A stretch of DNA of 9,887 nt from Actinomycetota bacterium (GTDB taxonomy: Bacteria > Actinomycetota > Actinomycetes > Nanopelagicales > Nanopelagicaceae), in the NCBI GenBank assembly GCA_027731885.1, contig JAQCAO010000048.1, positions 1 to 9,887 on the forward strand, read 5' to 3'. Numbering within the stretch: the stretch's first letter is position 1; each line of letters opens with the position of its first letter. This document shows positions 7,284 through 9,887 of the stretch, in pieces. Both the position numbers and the translations under genes were made by a program. The notes beneath the pieces are model-generated. The model was not told the DNA's origin and made no database searches. It saw only the letters and a program-made list of their open reading frames with translations.

Positions 7284-7952
7284 ATGCCAGAAGTACTCGA
7301 TCTTCGCCGTGCACAGATGCTACGGGCGCTTCGCTGGTCAGCAGCTCTCTTTATCGGATTTCTTCTAGTTACTCACCAAGTAGTAATCAATGGCCCACTG
7401 ATTGAAATTGATAAATGGCTTCACGATTTAGATCGGCCGAAGTTCCAGGGGGTAAGTGGATTTATCATTCGCCGCTTAGATGATCTTGGTTTGCGTGGAG
7501 TTACCGCAACAGTTCTCTTAATTGCCGCCTTCTATATTGCGCGCCGCTTTAAAACTTGGCGCCCCCTTAATTTGGCAATTCTCTCTTTGATCAGCCTAAA
7601 TCTCGTCGTTGGTGTCTTTAAATTCTGGCTGGGACGTACAAAACCTAAAGTTGGAATAGATCTGTTGCACTTTGGAGGAATGTCATATCCAAGTGGACAC
7701 GCATCAAATGCCTTACTTACTTGGGGAGTACTGGCTTATTTAATTTATAGATATGCGCACGTAGATCGCTATCGTGGAAGGTTGGCTAGCGCCGGAGTCG
7801 CAACCATTAGTTTGACTGTCTGCATTGTTTCGCTTGTCCGAGATACTCACTGGTTCTCAGATTTACTCGGCGGACTCTTCGTTGGCGGTGCTTTATTGGT
7901 CTTAGTTATTGCGATTGATAGATATTGGCCATCTAATAGCCAACGCTCGTAA
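7284..7952 (+). CDS. PAP2-family membrane phosphatase with altered motifs
   Basis: Probable lipid-phosphate phosphatase of the PAP2 superfamily; the substrate could be undecaprenyl pyrophosphate or a phosphatidate, and the sequence does not decide. The 222-residue protein has about six hydrophobic segments (roughly 19-37, 73-88, 96-112, 142-157, 168-184, 195-213). Motif 1 reads K113-FWLGRT-K120-P121, where the family has K-x6-R-P. Motif 2 is a normal YPSGH (135-139) with the acid/base His139. Motif 3 reads [11 protein letters not shown] (183-193), keeping nucleophile His189 and Asp193, but Arg is three residues before His rather than six. The gene starts two bases after the glmS stop with only a poor GGTCGA-like ribosome site, so it is probably coupled to glmS. 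That setting, among peptidoglycan precursor genes, favours a role in lipid carrier recycling, but this is inference. Confidence 0.85.
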   Translation: MPEVLDLRRAQMLRALRWSAALFIGFLLVTHQVVINGPLIEIDKWLHDLDRPKFQGVSGFIIRRLDDLGLRGVTATVLLIAAFYIARRFKTWRPLNLAILSLISLNLVVGVFKFWLGRTKPKVGIDLLHFGGMSYPSGHASNALLTWGVLAYLIYRYAHVDRYRGRLASAGVATISLTVCIVSLVRDTHWFSDLLGGLFVGGALLVLVIAIDRYWPSNSQRS

Positions 7953-7959
7953 CCCCAAT

Positions 7960-7972
7960 TACACTAAAGCGC
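7960..7972 (+). promoter_or_regulatory. Probable leaderless promoter (-10) of acpS
   Basis: TACACT at 7960-7965 fits the actinobacterial -10 pattern TAnnnT. Its last base is eight positions before the A of the acpS ATG, so transcription would start at or within a base of the start codon. No Shine-Dalgarno precedes the ATG. The -35 region (around 7937-7942, TAGCCA) is poor. Leaderless messages are common in actinobacteria. Confidence 0.4.
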
Positions 7973-8314
7973 ATGATTGATGGGATTGGTATCGATGTAG
8001 TAGATATCGCTCGCTTTGCCGAATCGCTAGAAAGAACTCCATCACTTCGTGAGAAGTTATTTACCCCAGCTGAAGCAAGTAAACCAATTCATTCTCTAGC
8101 TGCGCGCTTTGCGGCAAAAGAAGCACTTGCTAAAGCACTTAGCGCAGGGCACGGGCTTCCTTGGCACGACGCCGAAGTTATCAATCACGAAAATGGAAAA
8201 CCAGAATTCCTCTTTCGTGGAGAAATCGCTGAGCTAGTTGATGGCGCAAAGGTTCACTTATCGCTTTCGCATGATGCTGGAATCGCATCTGCCGTGGTCG
8301 TGGTGGAGCGATGA
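7973..8314 (+). CDS. acpS: Holo-[acyl-carrier-protein] synthase
   Basis: AcpS transfers the 4'-phosphopantetheine arm of coenzyme A to the serine of acyl carrier protein, which switches on fatty-acid synthesis. The 113-residue protein is a normal-length single-domain AcpS. Magnesium and CoA ligands are visible: [10 protein letters not shown] (6-15) with Asp8, and [13 protein letters not shown] (44-56) with Glu50. HDAEVI (65-70), NGKPEF (74-79) and the closing HLSLSHD (95-101) complete the pattern. The start is ATG 7973, giving the usual beginning of the family, and no Shine-Dalgarno is present, which fits leaderless translation from the -10 at 7960. The gene lies 20 bases after the PAP2 gene, and its TGA stop overlaps the alr ATG, as in many actinobacteria where acpS is near alr. 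Confidence 0.97.
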   Translation: MIDGIGIDVVDIARFAESLERTPSLREKLFTPAEASKPIHSLAARFAAKEALAKALSAGHGLPWHDAEVINHENGKPEFLFRGEIAELVDGAKVHLSLSHDAGIASAVVVVER

Positions 8315-9411
8315 CAAACCGCGCAGAAGCAATCATTGATTTATCAGCGATCAGAGCAAATGTCGCTCTTCTCAAAGCAAGAGCTGGCGTTGATTTAATG
8401 GCGGTAGTAAAAGCTGATGCTTATGGACACGGACTTGTTCCGGTAGCAAAGGCTGCGCTAGAAGGTGGAGCCAACTGGTTGGGGGTTGCACTCCTTGAAG
8501 AAGCGATCACACTTCGTAAAGCAGGTGTTACTGCGCCGATCTTGGCTTGGCTGGTTCCACCAGGATCTGATTTTAAGAGCGCGGTTGATAGCGATATCGA
8601 TATCGCAGTCTCATCAATTAAAGCACTTGAGGAAGTTGGAGCAGTTGCAGGATCAAAGAGACCGCGTGTTCATTTAGAAGTAGATACGGGTATGACCCGT
8701 GGGGGATTTCTATCAGAGTGGAATCAGATCGATGCCCACCACGTGCAAGGGGTTGAGATAATTGGCATCTTCTCCCACTTTGCTAGATCTGATGAACCAG
8801 GGCAGCCACAGAACCTTGAACAGTTGGCTAGATTTAAAGAAATGGTAGCAACGCTCGAATCTTTCGGTTATACAAAGATAATTCGCCACCTATCTAATTC
8901 GGCGGCAACGCTGCTGGATCCTGCATCAGCCTTTGACATGGTCCGCACCGGAATTGCGATGTATGGGTTAAGTCCAGATGTAAAAACCTTAGGCGATTCC
9001 AAGAAACTCTCTTTAAAACCGGCGATGGCTATGCGCGCAAAGTTACATTTAGTAAAAGATGTGCCAGCGGGATTGCCGGTTGGTTACGGTGCAACAGAAG
9101 TTACGAGAGCAGATACCAAATTAGGGTTGGTCGCTATGGGTTATGGCGATGGAATTCCACGTAGTGCAAGAAACGCAGGCATCTTCTTTAACGGCAAACG
9201 CGCACCGATTATCGGCCGAGTTTCTATGGATCAATTTGTAGTCGACCTTGGTGCGACATCAACTGCCCAATCTGGGGATTGGGTGAGTATTTTTGGCTCA
9301 GGATTGGGTGGGGAATACACAGCAGATGATTGGGCAAGCGCCGCTGGGTCAATTAATTACGAGATAGTTACACGAATCGGCCCACGAGTGCCTAGACTCT
9401 ACGAACTATGA
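8311..9411 (+). CDS. alr: Alanine racemase
   Basis: Alr is the PLP enzyme that makes D-alanine for the peptidoglycan stem peptide. The 366-residue protein has the PLP-lysine block [11 protein letters not shown] (31-41) with Lys34, the VDTGMTRGG stretch (124-132) with Arg130, HLSNSAAT (193-200), and RTGIAMYGL (212-220). The C-terminal beta domain holds VGYGAT with Tyr259, equivalent to the catalytic Tyr265 of Geobacillus Alr, then GYGDG with Tyr278, and [11 protein letters not shown] with Met306-Asp307. The ending IGPRVPRLY is typical. Both catalytic bases (Lys34 and Tyr259) are present, so it should be active. ATG 8311 overlaps the acpS TGA by four bases (ATGA), with GGAG at 8305-8308 very close, indicating coupled translation. 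The next gene overlaps its stop in the same way. Confidence 0.98.
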   Translation: MTNRAEAIIDLSAIRANVALLKARAGVDLMAVVKADAYGHGLVPVAKAALEGGANWLGVALLEEAITLRKAGVTAPILAWLVPPGSDFKSAVDSDIDIAVSSIKALEEVGAVAGSKRPRVHLEVDTGMTRGGFLSEWNQIDAHHVQGVEIIGIFSHFARSDEPGQPQNLEQLARFKEMVATLESFGYTKIIRHLSNSAATLLDPASAFDMVRTGIAMYGLSPDVKTLGDSKKLSLKPAMAMRAKLHLVKDVPAGLPVGYGATEVTRADTKLGLVAMGYGDGIPRSARNAGIFFNGKRAPIIGRVSMDQFVVDLGATSTAQSGDWVSIFGSGLGGEYTADDWASAAGSINYEIVTRIGPRVPRLYEL

Positions 9412-9887
9412 GCGCCGCACTGTTGCATGCAAAGGGTGTAAGCATCTCTTTTGGAGGACTTAAAGCCCTTCATGATGTCCACCTGGAACTTCGCCCTAAT
9501 GAAGTAGTTGGAGTCATCGGACCCAACGGTGCAGGTAAGACAACTTTATTTAATGCGATGTGCGGATTGGTAAAGCCAGATTCGGGCAAATTTGAACTTC
9601 AAGGTAAAGAACGTGATTGGCCGCGTACTAATGAGCTAATTGACTTGGGTATCTCACGAACCCTGCAAGGAGTTGGACTCTTTCCTGAGTTAACTGTTTT
9701 GGAAAATGTCATGGTCGGAGCCCAAAAGTCAGCAAAGACCGGATTGATTTCTGCCGCCCTCGGAACAAATAAGCGAGATGAAGAGATATTGCGCGATAAA
9801 GCGATGCGCGCACTAGATCGTGTTTACGCCGGCACTTTGGCTAATCGCCGCGCAGATACCTTGGCCTATCCAGACACCAAGCGAGTT
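9408..9887 (+). CDS. LivG-like ABC transporter ATP-binding protein, 3' end outside the window
   Basis: ATPase of an ABC importer of the branched-chain amino acid / urea group (LivG-type), acting at the inner face of the membrane. The visible 160 residues start [24 protein letters not shown], typical of LivG. Walker A is GPNGAGKT (38-45). The Q-loop region RTLQGVGLFPELTVLENVMVGA (Gln87) matches the family form RTFQ..LF..MTV.EN. It is followed by the long LivG insert (about 106-145). The ABC signature region reads LAYPDTKRV (152-160), where the usual form is LSYGxQRRL, so Gly and Gln are replaced by Pro and Thr. The window ends there; Walker B and the switch His are not visible. ATG 9408 overlaps the alr TGA by four bases with no separate ribosome binding site, so it is probably coupled to alr. 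The substrate cannot be told from this part. Confidence 0.92.
   Translation, partial: MSAALLHAKGVSISFGGLKALHDVHLELRPNEVVGVIGPNGAGKTTLFNAMCGLVKPDSGKFELQGKERDWPRTNELIDLGISRTLQGVGLFPELTVLENVMVGAQKSAKTGLISAALGTNKRDEEILRDKAMRALDRVYAGTLANRRADTLAYPDTKRV

Noticed and set aside
1..9887. tRNA or rRNA genes, CRISPR arrays, insertion sequences, prophage or defence genes
   Set aside because: Nearly all bases are taken by housekeeping coding genes; no repeat arrays, cloverleaf-like segments, transposase motifs or flanking direct repeats were seen.

Overview
The window looks like a chromosomal housekeeping stretch from an actinobacterium with a fairly small, moderate-GC genome. The alpha subunit starts [12 protein letters not shown] and carries the actinobacterial C-terminal pattern. 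The gene order rpsD-rpoA-rplQ-truA-rplM-rpsI-glmM-glmS-acpS-alr is the actinobacterial one. Base composition is well below that of Streptomyces or Mycobacterium, spacers are very short, and several genes overlap by ATGA. This fits the freshwater acI / Nanopelagicales type (Planktophila, Nanopelagicus), but that lineage call is inference from memory of the family, not from a search. All genes lie on the + strand.

Layout. Bases 1-2031 are the tail of the S13/S11/S4/alpha/L17 ribosomal operon: rpsD (5' end cut off by the window), rpoA and rplQ. A 39-base mini-ORF with its own ribosome binding site lies between rpsD and rpoA. truA follows (2062-2898). A strong terminator-like hairpin lies inside its first codons. 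Bases 2899-3072 are the only sizeable spacer. It holds two small hairpins just after truA, then a good sigma70-type promoter and a roughly 80-base leader for rplM-rpsI (L13 and S9). After rpsI the row runs with almost no gaps into glmM and glmS, which together with GlmU make UDP-GlcNAc for peptidoglycan. A membrane PAP2-family phosphatase, acpS (holo-ACP synthase) and alr (alanine racemase) follow. The last gene, which runs off the right edge, is the start of a LivG-like ABC ATPase that overlaps alr by four bases.

How they fit together. The left half builds the ribosome and RNA polymerase and modifies tRNA. The right half supplies cell-envelope precursors: glucosamine-6-P, glucosamine-1-P and D-alanine, a probable lipid-phosphate phosphatase, and activation of the fatty-acid carrier protein. 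Envelope genes may be read partly from the rplM promoter, since no convincing terminator separates rpsI from glmM, and partly from a probable leaderless promoter just before acpS.

I found no tRNA, rRNA, CRISPR array, insertion sequence or phage gene, and no credible undescribed multi-gene system. The points most worth checking are local: the hairpin inside truA, the mini-ORF before rpoA, the rplM promoter with a palindrome in its spacer, the leaderless acpS start, and motif departures in the PAP2 enzyme and the ABC ATPase.
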